Below are positions 32,344-42,058 of a stretch of 64,000 nt of DNA, piece by piece. The position numbers and the translations under genes are program-made. The DNA comes from Plumapathes pennacea. Taxonomy: Eukaryota > Cnidaria > Anthozoa > Antipatharia > Myriopathidae. The stretch is taken from NCBI GenBank assembly GCA_964036295.1, contig OZ038463.1, positions 12,329,274 to 12,393,273 of the forward strand. Reading direction: 5' to 3'. How positions within the stretch are numbered: the first letter of the stretch is position 1; each line of letters begins with the position of its first letter. The notes under the pieces are model-generated. The model did no database searches, had not been told where the DNA came from, and was given only the letters and a program-made list of their open reading frames with translations.

Positions 32344-32691
32344 ATGCTACGCAGTTCGGCTGCCAGGAGGCGTCGACGAGTACTGAGCGATCACGACACA
32401 ACGAGGAGTAGAAAAGCAAATCCGATTGATTGTCGCAAAGTCGCTAAAAAGTCTGTGCAGTGGTCGAGCGATGTCAAAGCCAACGAAAACAGAGAACCCA
32501 GGAGCCAGTCCGCCATCTCTTACGATCAGGTGCTGCGTAAACTTTCGCGTGTGACAGACGTGTTAGAGCGAAGTCAAACGCTGGACGAAGACTTCCAAAA
32601 AGATTTGAGTGAAATTCAGCAAAAGTTGAAAGCGGAAAAACTGCAGGAGGCTGAGCAAGATAGCAAAGATATCAGGAGAGACAACGCATGA
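32344..32691 (+). CDS. Orphan basic protein 1 (paralogue of 54118-54450)
   Basis: A 115-residue intronless ORF starting MLRSSAARRRRR. I chose this ATG because the paralogue begins at the same place (MLLSSAAR); the open frame extends upstream only from a non-ATG codon. Residues 1-45 are Arg/Ser-rich and probably disordered. A central block, VKANENREPRSQSAISYDQV followed by a helix-forming stretch LSRVTDVLERSQTLDEDFQK, is shared with the paralogue at about 87 percent identity over 54 residues. No signal peptide, membrane segment or known domain is visible. The C-terminus is acidic and polar. Function unknown. Base composition is more GC-rich than the surroundings, as expected for a real exon. 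Confidence 0.6.
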   Translation: MLRSSAARRRRRVLSDHDTTRSRKANPIDCRKVAKKSVQWSSDVKANENREPRSQSAISYDQVLRKLSRVTDVLERSQTLDEDFQKDLSEIQQKLKAEKLQEAEQDSKDIRRDNA

Positions 32692-33280
32692 AGTGACGCC
32701 ATCATTTTATCAAAAAGACATGATGACTACTAATTTACACTGACTAACAGAGAGTATTAACCATGCATGTGTTGACATGGGAAAACAAAAATGGCGAGAC
32801 TATAGATCGATCACATCAACATAGACGACCACATAAACTAACGTCTAATGGCAGCGGCCTCTGCAGTTCGAGATTTCGACAGAGACAGTTGCCTCTCATT
32901 TGATCGATACGAGTTATTGTCAACTGAATAATGTTTGCACAGAGAGATGATGGAGTGGCCAGCTGGCAGCTTCTCAGGCTCATGCCAGAGCGCGGGCCAG
33001 GAAAAAAGAAAAATCTCCGACGGCAGCCGATGTTTGGGCCGTACCAACAATCAGAGATAAACGCCACATCCTCTTACAAAAATTTGGGGGAGGTAAGGAC
33101 GTTTTGGGCCGTAAAACTAGTTGACAAAAAATGAAAGCAACTGTTACCGGCTAGACATCCGTCCGCACCTGGCCAACTGATGAGAGTCGTGATGAGTGCA
33201 GGTAGCATAAATCAGTCAGAGTGGAACCAACCAACATTTTCAAACTATCCTCTTTGAAGAATTAACCATTTTATTATTAT
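32692..33280. other. Spacer downstream of orphan gene 1
   Basis: The first 25 bases after the stop still resemble the paralogue's 3' flank (GACGCCATCATTTT against GACGCCACTCATTT). Beyond that I see no gene. Confidence 0.35.
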
Positions 33281-33557
33281 ATAGACGAGTGTTTTACTGG
33301 AAAATAGACCGTGCGTAAAATCCATACGAAACTACATCCGGGACCCGAGTGGCGTATTTCCCATATCCTCACTAGCGAGGATATCGTTGGCATCGTTGTT
33401 TGTGCAATTCCTCGTAAAACACTCGTGTCTAATATAATAAAAAGAAAATTACACGGCGGCTTGAAGATATGGATGTTATTTTCTCGTGGTAAAAACAATA
33501 TTTTACCACTCGAAAATAAAAATTCATATCTTCGCGCCGCCGTGTAATATCCTCTAT
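33281..33557. repeat. Double-hairpin repeat, copy 2
   Basis: Same two-module structure as 23,765-24,083, shortened in the second module: the spacer between GGTAAAAACAATATTTTAC and the opposite arm is missing. Confidence 0.75.
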
Positions 33558-33583
33558 ATCTTTTACGGCCGTTGACGTTTACA

Positions 33584-33824
33584 GGGCCCGGTTTTTCAAA
33601 GCACGATTAGGCTAATCCTGGATTAGGTCTAAACTTTCTTTTCTTTTTTTAGCCTGAAAACGTGAAAGTTTCGTCCACAACGACTTTCTTGATAAAGTTT
33701 TAAGCAGGAAAAAGCTTCCTAATCCATCTTCGAACAAAACCCAGCAGTTTATTGGCAGAGAGGTCGAGAGAATGAATTTCGTTAATCTTGGATTAGCTTA
33801 ATCGACCTTCGAAAAACCGGGCCC
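33584..33824. mobile_element. MITE with GGGCCCGGTTTTTC ends
   Basis: About 241 bp. The left end is GGGCCCGGTTTTTCAAAG and the right end is CTTCGAAAAACCGGGCCC; inner TTA-GATTAG arms are also inverted. No coding capacity. Target duplication not clear. Confidence 0.7.
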
Positions 33825-34182
33825 TGGTCTCTAAGCATTCTCCACTGCTTTTGTTTATCGGTCTCGTAGTTAACTCTTTACTGGAATCATCCACGGTTCA
33901 TGGGGAGATTTCTTGGGCTCGATAGTCTTCCGTGGGATGTGTGCCGGTACTAAAATATGGCAATGACCACTTCAAGCTGTTACTATTTGTTGCCCGGCAA
34001 TGCTGGGTGTAGACTGAGCTTTTTGAAAAGAACCGTTAGTAAAAAATAAATATCCAACTGGGTTGGTAAATGAGCACACAGGCGCAAGTCTAATTTAACA
34101 TGTGCATGCGCATGTACAAGTCAGCACATTTCAATCTCGTGCCCAGATCCTTTCTAACTGCCACCGGTGCCGTGCTAGACCC
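33825..34182. other. Spacer
   Basis: No gene or clear repeat seen. Confidence 0.35.
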
Positions 34183-34728
34183 GACAGAGCTGACAAACGC
34201 ATTGCGCATGTTGGTGACGTCATCAGTCCGTCCGCTATTTTAATTCACCAACCTTCGAACCTTTACATTTTTGCATTAAAGCCTGAGAGCTTGGCTCACC
34301 TGGTGAGTTGCTCGGAGAGCAGGAGATCTGTACAGTGGGTGGGTTTTATCAACATTATCTGAAGAGGCTTTGCAGCTACGGCACTAGCGAGTCCCAGGTC
34401 GGTAGAATGGCAAGGACGCTTCAATGCAGTGAAATACGGAATTAAATCTTCCTGGGATTGGCTTCTGGTGTAATGTTTTTTAAGTTCCTCTCTGGGACAA
34501 GAACAAAGAGTATCCCTCCGTCGTAATTCGTCCCAGTGGTGACGGCAAACTACTGGATCATTTTCTCGGAGCCCAGAACCTTTGGCCAGTCCTTCTGACA
34601 AGGAGTAGAACTTTCCTTTTCATTGCTCTGCTTGACCAGTCTTGTCCTTTTATACCATCTACGACTTTCACGGTACGCAGCAGTACCACGGCCGCTATGG
34701 CGATGAAAACACTCCGACAAGGACGAAT

Positions 34729-34797
34729 AGACCGAATCAAGGTTATCGACGCCATATTGCTGGGGGTGCAAAAGGATTGGGGCGAGCGCGCGGCCAA
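34729..34797 (+). repeat. Left 69-bp terminal inverted repeat of inner transposon
   Basis: Starts AGACCGAATCAAGGTTATCG and ends GCGCGCGGCCAA. It matches the complement of 37327-37395 with one mismatch, and the transposase ATG follows three bases later. Confidence 0.95.
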
Positions 34798-34800
34798 TAC

Positions 34801-36194
34801 ATGGCGGATAGATTAATATGCCAAAAACACGCTCGCTGTTGCGTTGGATTTTGCGACAATGATAGGCGTTATCCCGATCTACTAACAGTACGATCTCACG
34901 TGAAAGAACTCAAGTTCCATAAGTGGCCAAAAGAAGCAGACCTGGCCGCATTGTGGCTGAAGCAAGTCTCAAAAGGTCGAAGTGATAACTTTAATCCACA
35001 GCCGGGAGCGCAAGGAACATTTGTCTGCTCGAATCATTTCCCCGAAGGCAAGAGAACACCAAATAACTCTAGAACGGATTGCCCAACATTGTTTTTAACA
35101 TTAAGCGAATTTCTGACGAAACAATCACCAAAAAAACCCAAAATAAGGGAGCGATTGACAAGCGAAGAACCCGAAGTCAGCACGAGTGCGCTACCGATGA
35201 AAGTGACGACGATAATTTCGATTTGCGAGTGGCGATGCGCTTTGAGCAAATAACAAGAGAATCAGATGTAAAGACATTCACTGGCTTACCATCAACAAAA
35301 GTATTCAAGTGCTTATTCGAACATTTGTTTATAAAGGCGCAAAATATGCAGTACTGGCGCGGACCAAAACAAACCGCGAAAGAGGAACCTAAATATGACG
35401 GTATTCCTCCTGCTCTAGATCTACCAAGAAATCGCCCTGGCCCAGGTAGAAAACTCGACCTACAGCAAGAATTCCTGTTAACATTGATGAAACTAAAACT
35501 AGGCCTTATAAATGAAGATCTTGCATTTAGATTTATGGTGTCATCAGGTACTGTCAGCAGTGTGTTTATAACCTGGGTCAAGCTAATGTCAAAAGAGCTC
35601 TCTGTACTTATTATCTGGCCGAGCAAACAGCAAGTAAAAACCACTCTGCCATCATGTTTCAAGAAACTGTATCCAAAGGTCAGATGTATTATAGATTGCT
35701 TTGAGTGCTTCACGGAGACTCCGAGTGGTTTAAACCTTGCTGCTGCTCTGTGGAGTGAATATAAGCATCACTATACATGCAAGGTATTGGTAGCCATAAC
35801 CCCCACAGGTGCTATTTCTTATGTATCCCCAAGCTATGGAGGAAGGGCGTCAGATACCTACATTGTTAGAAGTTGTGGTTTCCTGAACATTATTGAGCCT
35901 TATGATGAAGTAATGGCTGATCGAGGATTCAAAATCAGAGAGGACCTCATGATGTCCATGGCTACATTATGTATTCCTCCAAGTTGCGCCGCCTCAATGC
36001 AGATGTTGCCATCTGATGTCAGAAAAACATCAAATATTGCCAATGTGAGAATTTATGTTGAGCAGGCTATTGGTAGGATCAAACTGTTCCGCATTTTGAA
36101 ACATGAGTTGCCAATCAGTCTACTACCTCTTGTAGATGACATTGTGAAAGTATGCTGTGCTCTTTGCAATCTACTTCCCTCTTTGTGTGAGTAA
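34801..36194 (+). pseudogene. THAP-domain DDE transposase, split by one frame change
   Basis: Would cut and reinsert the element. Frame A starts at ATG 34801 (MADRLICQKHARCC), with a THAP-type C2CH finger: CCVGFC, then FHKWPK and LWLKQVSKG, FVCSNHF, and CPTLFL. It stays open to 35253. Frame B is open from about 35079 to the stop at 36194 and contains the HTH_Tnp_4-like stretch LGLINEDLAFRFMVSSGTVS and a DDE_Tnp_4-like catalytic core: Asp of RCIIDCFECF (codon at 35694), Asp of VMADRGFKI (35919) and Glu of IYVEQAIGRIK (36060). All three catalytic residues are present. The two frames overlap by 175 bases and differ by -1. Frame B has no suitable early ATG, so the full protein needs a shift. A run of seven A at 35130-35136 lies in the overlap. 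It could be a disabled gene, a programmed frameshift or a sequence error. Confidence 0.85.
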
Positions 36195-36809
36195 CAACCT
36201 TACTATATACTAGAAAAGCTTTCATGGACTATGAAATAATTTCAAAACTAGTAAACACTACTAGACACAAAGTACATGTATAACTAGTTATATTAAATAT
36301 TCTTTCACAGTCCAATGATAACTACTCTTGAATATGCACTGATGTTAGCAAATAAGTTCTAGCTTAGCAGACCCAAAAGATGAACAATGAAACAAATTGT
36401 GACAAATAACAATATATTTTATTAATATTTATAAGCATATTTATCACAAATGTCTTCCTCAGTGCCAAAAAATTTAATTGAACACAGTGAAGAGAAAGTG
36501 ATTGTACAAGCCAATTATAACAAAACGTTTTAAAATATTTAATAATTGCAAACTTAAATGGAAAACATGTATATAAAAATAGAAAACATTTGTTTTCTAT
36601 GTGCATGGAGTTCCAAAATTATTATGTTGTGGCTAATATTTATATACATGTTGTAGTCAATATTATTTAATCTGATATTGAAACTTTTGTTTCAGTTAAT
36701 AAAATATGGATATTTACATTATTACCAGAAAAGAGATGCCAACAATATGTACAATAAAGATTATAAAATAAAAATTTATACTTAGTAGTCTATTAATTGT
36801 GCTATTTTA

Positions 36810-37169
36810 TTAGCAACATAGTGCACATACCAAGTCAGCTGAGCTGGTAATGTCCTCATGATTACTGCACCATGCATGGACAGCTTTCTTGCAAATGGTG
36901 CATATATGTTCCTGACCCACAGGGATATCTTGCCTTAAACATACATTGCATAAATCATGTTGGTACTCTTCTTGAAGTTTCTTATTGATTTCCTCTTGCG
37001 AGAATTTCTTTGGTGCTTTTAGTTCATAAGCACCAAAAGCTCTAGCAACGAGCTCGGCTTTCTTGCCGCTTTGTTTCAGTCCCCGAAGTGCTAAGAAGTC
37101 CTTCAGCGAGGTGACGGTCCAGTTTACAAAGTCTTCGTATTCGAGCGTTTCTTCTGCCTGTCTCGGCAT
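36810..37169 (-). CDS. SAP domain plus C4HC3 zinc-finger protein of the inner transposon
   Basis: A 119-residue ORF on the minus strand, inside the element and converging on the transposase. Residues about 16-49 (VNWTVTSLKDFLALRGLKQS, then KKAELVARAF) form a SAP-like DNA-binding helix-extension-helix. Residues 74-118 carry eight spaced metal ligands, C74, C77, C90, C93, H98, C101, C115 and C118, the PHD-like C4HC3 order, including the HAWC motif. An acidic/Gln linker lies between them. Second proteins of related elements are said to join SAP to a YqaJ nuclease; no nuclease is present in this ORF and there is no room for one before the TIR. The role is unknown; it may help bind target or transposon DNA. 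The reading frame is intact with its own ATG. Confidence 0.75.
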   Translation of the reverse strand: MPRQAEETLEYEDFVNWTVTSLKDFLALRGLKQSGKKAELVARAFGAYELKAPKKFSQEEINKKLQEEYQHDLCNVCLRQDIPVGQEHICTICKKAVHAWCSNHEDITSSADLVCALCC

Positions 37170-37326
37170 CGACTACGATATAAATAACCACAAAATGTAG
37201 TAAAGATGATCTTCTTGGTAAGCTGTTTAAATCTCAAGGCTGTACTATGTAAAAAACTGGCAAAATATTCGAAGAGAAGAGAGTAAGTATTACTGTTTAC
37301 AAGCGTTCGCTATTTGTTTGAGTGGG

Positions 37327-37395
37327 TTGGCCGCGCGCTCGCCCCAATCCTTTTGCACCCCCGGCAATATGGCGTCGATAACCTTGATTCGGTCT
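37327..37395 (-). repeat. Right 69-bp terminal inverted repeat of inner transposon
   Basis: Complement of 34729-34797 with one mismatch. The adjoining AT at 37396-37397 is the target duplication. Confidence 0.95.
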
Positions 37396-37669
37396 ATTCA
37401 TTTGCAACTTCCACCACGGGTGCAAAGAGGAAAGTGGTAGGTGCAAAAGCTCAGGAAGAGAAAAACTATTGAATTGCAAACTCTAAAAATTTGTAGCTTA
37501 ACTTTTGCTTCTGCGTCTTAACTTTTTTAAAAAACCCCGCCAGAAGTTGTGTTTCATACATAATTAAAAAATACAAAGGGATTCACTGGAGCGGACACCC
37601 GCGCCAGTTTCCGCGGGAAACAGTTTGGCTGCGCGGCCGCGCATGCACAGTGCGTTTGTCAGCTCTGTC

Positions 37670-38802
37670 GGTAAAGTCATGGTTTTGTCGTCGTCGACTG
37701 CAAAACAACACACTACAGTCTATAACTAGTAGTAATCAGAGATTAGCCAGGTGCGTTCGACTTCTCTTTGCTTGGAGTTGTTTTTGTTCTAAGATGCTTT
37801 TCCCTATAACGATATTGAAAAGTTCGTGGGTTTTGTCTGAAACCGGAAGTGAGCAGCACGAAGACCGTGCGGTCCGGGTTCGAAAAACTTTTTCTTTATT
37901 TATTTTCTTTTCTTTGAATTGCTTTAGTATGAAATATCACAAATTTTATATCAAAACCTTCGCTATACTTCCAGGAGCATTTCCTGAAAGTTACATGTAT
38001 TTCATATTAGAGATTTCGCTAGACTACATCAGCCGTACAGAGTACCGGTAGGAAAAAAAATTTTTCAGTACGGCACCTGGAACCGGTTACAATATATGTG
38101 AAGCAAAATGATCGTTTCTTCTGCTGCAGCGGAACTGAACACGAGATAATCTTTCTCATCGAGTTTTTGACCGTTTCGGCGCATTTCGCCTCTAGAATGA
38201 GTAAAATATCCAGTGTGAGCTTCCTTTGGATAGGAGAGCTTTCAGAAGAAAAGGTCGTACTTCATGTTTTTCTGGTACGCAATACCGGTAGCCTCAATTT
38301 CTTCCGGTACAGTATAATTTTTATCAGTAAAATACCGGCATAATTGCCGGTCTAGCGGAATCTCTGCACATGATTCTGAGATTAGGCCAAAAATGGCTAA
38401 TTTTGACCAGAATTTGGAAGGCTATAGCCTATGCTTTTTGCCGAAAACGGCCGATTTTAAGCAAAAATTTAAAATTCTTCAAACTTTCAAGAAATCTTCC
38501 TGTGACTTTATTGAGACTTTTTGCAACTCATTCAAATTTTTCTTCAGCCTGCGCATAATATTACTCTTTTGGTTGAAAAAGGTAAGGTGTTAGGCAAGGA
38601 TTTGCTCGCGACGGGCTGTATAAAACATCACAAGTTATATATCAAAACCTTAGCTACTAATTCCCAGAAACATTTCTTCAAAGATTCATTTGATTCTGAG
38701 ATTAGGCCAAAAAGTGCTCCATCTTGTAGAGTAAGCAACAGATTATCCACTGAAAGTGAACCTCATATCAGCATAAGGAAAAAGTGGGGAGTTCTCCCTG
38801 GG
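37670..38802. other. Spacer with internal similarity
   Basis: No gene recognised. Diverged repeats of ATCAAAACCTT-type sequence occur near 37,950 and 38,640, and GATTCTGAGATTAGGCCAAAA occurs near 38,371 and 38,692, so a degraded mobile sequence is likely. Confidence 0.35.
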
Positions 38803-39610
38803 GGGGAGGGGGGTGGGTACTCAATAGGAATTTGGGTAGGGTGGTTCCGCCGACTCTATAAAACCCTGACCCTATTCAAGACACAAAAATGGAAATTTTG
38901 CTACCCTGTCTAAGACAAAGTGCTCTAATTTGATACCCTGTTCAAGACTGGACCAAAAATATCACCCTATTCAAGACAACGTAAACAATCTATTAATGTA
39001 ATAATTTTCCTTTATTGAGGCAAAAAAAAAAAAAAAAAGCTGTCTGCAGCATCAAGCACAAAACTCCTTGCAACAAATTCGCGGCCTAGGTAAATGCTAT
39101 CATATAAACAAACCTTTTGCCAGTGGTAAAGGAATACGAGTTCACAAAAATGTTCCTAAACATTTAGAAAAATGTTCAATTGACCACTGACTGAACCAGC
39201 CGTTGGTCCAGAGCATGTAATATGACATGACACAACGGAAGTTGATTGATTTTCCGGTAATTGATCAGGCCGCACTATTGTTTTTTTCACATTCTATCTT
39301 TGGCCAAGTCAACAAAAGTCCGTTCACTGGAAATTGTTTGCGGTTAGTCTTTTTTTAATTATACTCCAGTCAGCTTGCGTTGCACGCGTTACCACTGGAG
39401 CATACGAAGAAATCGCGCGAACAAATGGCGAGTGCAAAAAAATGTGGTTGAGGGGGGAGGGGAAGAGGAGAGGATCTTGAAAAAATAACCCTGTTTAAGA
39501 CACGAAAATGTAAAATTTGATACCCTCTTTAAGACAGAAGACCCTGAAAATGATACCCTATCGGGTGGAACATCCCTATATAGGAAATATATGGGAGTAT
39601 CCCCCCGGGG
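38803..39610. mobile_element. Degraded repeat with inverted CCCTATTCAAGACA-type ends
   Basis: The left part (ACCCTATTCAAGACA near 38,871 with G-rich GGGGGGGAGGGGGG) and the right part (ACCCTGTTTAAGACAC near 39,489 with CCCCCGGGGG) are built from related units, together with variants of CTCAATAGGAATT and CCTATATAGGAAAT. Similar sequence recurs near 43,395-43,490. Boundaries are approximate. Confidence 0.45.
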
Positions 39611-40317
39611 GCGATACCCCCCCTTGCCACCCCTACCCACTGAACGATGGGTGGCTATATGATTTGATTCTTTGTCCAAGGATAAAGCGTTTATGATGTA
39701 AAGAATGTTTAAAAAATCAAAACGAAGCAAAAATATTCGGGTACACTCTCATACGCAAAAAAAGTAGTAACTACCATACAAAAATACTCCAAGATGGGGA
39801 CAACAGCGATTTTCAAAGTTGGAGAAACAAAGCACTGGGACGGGTATGAATCAGTTCTTGTTCAAATCGGGGAAGTGTTTTTCTTTGTACGGGATGCCAT
39901 CGGGAAATTTTTACTACACTGAAAACTGAAATCACATGGCTAATATGCACTAGATAGCCAATATTTTGGGTGAATTTTTTGCAAAGCATTATTGTCATAG
40001 GAAAAACATAGTTCCGCGTTTGGTCAGGAGAATGGGACCGAGTTTATAAGTCCCTGGCTGTTCCTTTATGTGCTTATAACTTTGTTTGACAGATTAATAA
40101 AACTTTAATTATAGTTTAAGATTACAAGTATTGTAGTAAACTATCCTCAAACTCTCAGAGGGGATTATAGACAGTAGCCCTATTTCAGCTTCTGTAAACA
40201 TATCATAAATAACAATCAATCAATCAACCTTTATTTATACACGATAAAAATTTAAAGCTACAGCTCTAAGCTTTTTCTGGATTAAAATGCATTAAAATAA
40301 GTAACGTTAGAATCTCC

Positions 40318-40369
<52 letters not shown>

Positions 40370-40438
40370 GTAATAATAATAATAATGATAATAATGATAT
40401 TGATAATAATAATTTCCTTTAGATACTAATAATCAAAC
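39611..40438. repeat. Spacer with AAT microsatellite
   Basis: An (AAT)n tract with interruptions occupies about 40,318-40,413. The remainder shows no gene. Confidence 0.6.
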
Positions 40439-40696
40439 CTAATTTGCTGATAAAATAGAAAGAACAATAAACAACAGTAATATAACATGTAAATTAAGAG
40501 GGCTTCCGCTGTAATTGTAACTGTCATGATAAAATGAAGCAATTCTTGTACCAACACAATTTATTTGTAGTTGAGAATTTTTTGTCACTTCCTTGAAGAT
40601 CTTGGTGTCAGCATCATTCACTGTAACACCAAAAGATAACTCACAAAACTCTCCTAGAAACACGAGGATGAACATTCCTATCAAACTCTTATGCAT
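40439..40696 (-). CDS. Possible small secreted, GPI-anchored protein
   Basis: An 85-residue ORF with an ATG start. Residues 1-22 (MHKSLIGMFILVFLGEFCEL) look like a signal peptide. Residues about 24-60 are polar, with one Cys after the signal and an N-glycosylation site in NYSGS. The last 20 residues form a hydrophobic segment ending at the stop, preceded by small residues SGS, the layout of a GPI-anchor signal. No homologue recognised. The ORF is short and unspliced, lies in repeat-rich DNA beside a double-hairpin copy, and could be chance. The two well-placed hydrophobic ends are the reason for calling it. Confidence 0.35.
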   Translation of the reverse strand: MHKSLIGMFILVFLGEFCELSFGVTVNDADTKIFKEVTKNSQLQINCVGTRIASFYHDSYNYSGSPLNLHVILLLFIVLSILSAN

Positions 40697-40858
40697 CTAT
40701 CAATTCCAGCTGTTACCATCCCCCCCTCCTCCAGGGATCTGTCAAGCCCTGTGTCCCGGGAGGTGGGGCACTTGGACAGGAACGTGTTGCCCCTTCAGCA
40801 TTAGCTATTATCCAACTCTCTTAGTAACATGTATATATTGTATAGTTACACGCAAAAT

Positions 40859-41198
40859 ATATAGAGGATATTACACGGCAGCGTGAAGATATGAATTTTA
40901 TTTTCGAGTGGTAAAAACAATATTTTACGAATGAGCACTTCGCGAGTGAGTAAAATATTGTTTTAACCACGAGAAAATAAAAGTCATATCTTCAAGCCGA
41001 CATGTAATTTTCTTTTTATTATATTAGACACGAGTGTTTTACAAGAAATTGCACAAACAAACGTGCAAAAGTGGGAAATGATGCCAACGATATCCTCACC
41101 ACTGAGGATATGGAAAATACGCCACTCGAGTCCCAGATGTAGTTTCGTATGGATTTTATGCACAGTCTATTTTCCAGTAAAACACTCGTGTCTATATA
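40859..41198. repeat. Double-hairpin repeat, copy 3 (reversed)
   Basis: The ATAGAGGATATTACACGG module comes first and the GACACGAGTGTTTTAC module second, ending AACACTCGTGTCTATAT. The order is inverted relative to the other copies. Confidence 0.75.
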
Positions 41199-42058
41199 AT
41201 AAACAACTGTATTGCATGTTGCTAACAAAAAAAAAAAAAAAAAAAAAAAAATGGTATTTGCATGTTAAACACTTTGCTTATCATTTGTTTTTTTGGCTTG
41301 CCAAAATAAGCATGACTTGTACAACTAAACAAGCATACTACATGCAAAGTGTCTAATGAGATGGACCAGGTACTGGTATATATATATTTTTCTACAAAGT
41401 ATTTTTTTATTACTATTATTCCAGAAAGCAGTTGTGTAGCATACAGAGGCTGTTCTACACTGTACAAACTGTTATGAGGCATAAGCAATCAAATCAGATT
41501 AGAAATTAATTTGTTACTTGTAACACAAATTTATCATGTGATACAATAACTGTTGTCAGAAACATGAAAATGTATCCAGGAAAGACATCTTCATCTACCA
41601 TTTCATCGAATTTGGCAGCTCAAAATTACATGTACTGGTATTATAAACTGATTTGCATGGAAAATTGCCTGGTCACATCTTTTCAGAGAAGTGATGTATT
41701 ACAGGTCATGTGACAGGCCAACACAATACAACAATAAAATTTATTTATTTACACCATTTAATGGTGTAAAACAGAATCACAGCATTTGTAGAGTACTTTT
41801 AAATACAGTATTTACATTTGTGTGGGAAAAGTTGGTGATCAGCCAGCCTTGCCAAATTTGATCTACAGTATGTATAAAATGCTGCAAGTCTTACTTGCGC
41901 ATTTTCCACTTTTTTTTTTCTTGCTCTTTTCATTTTTGGCACTAAAAAACATCTGAAATGAACAATTTTAGTCTTGAGACCTCCGCCTGTAAAAGGCATG
42001 TTCGTATTCCCAACAATCAAAAATGTATTGTAAGAATATATCAGTGCTTTCATCACTG
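41199..42058. other. Spacer downstream of the zinc-finger gene
   Basis: Contains a 25-base A run at about 41,227-41,251 and probably the zinc-finger 3' UTR. No other gene seen. Confidence 0.35.

Larger units (their letters stand above)
34729..37395 (+). mobile_element. Inner DNA transposon (ISL2EU/IS4EU-like) with two convergent genes
   Basis: A 2,667-bp element with terminal inverted repeats of 69 bp (34729-34797 and 37327-37395) differing at one position and beginning AGACCGAATCAAGG. It is flanked by AT on both sides (34727-34728 and 37396-37397). The other copy of the outer element shows the uninterrupted site with a single AT at 45162-45163, which proves the insertion and the 2-bp duplication. 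It encodes a THAP-DDE transposase on plus and a SAP/zinc-finger protein on minus. An AT duplication with a THAP and DDE_Tnp_4 transposase fits the ISL2EU group as I remember it; the class name is an inference. Confidence 0.92.
34183..37669. mobile_element. Outer nonautonomous DNA transposon, copy 1, interrupted by a second transposon
   Basis: Bounded by inverted ends of 28 bases with two mismatches: GACAGAGCTGACAAACGC at 34183 and its complement ending at 37669. Without the inner insertion (34729-37395 plus 2-bp target duplication) it is 818 bp and matches 44,615-45,434 nearly throughout. It carries TGACGTCA at 34215-34222 and, on the other strand, TATAAAAGGAC at 34644-34654. No transposase of its own is visible. 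A clear target duplication could not be identified, so the superfamily is unassigned. Confidence 0.85.

Noticed and set aside
34171-34182. GCTAGACCC beside the left end of outer transposon copy 1 and beside the right end of copy 2 as a shared target sequence
   Set aside because: The shared 9-mer is on non-equivalent ends and is not duplicated around either copy, so it cannot be a target duplication.
34296-34601. Minus-strand ORFs of about 100-136 codons in both copies of the outer transposon
   Set aside because: No family resemblance, non-ATG starts in part, and the differences between copies change amino acids, so no sign of protein constraint.
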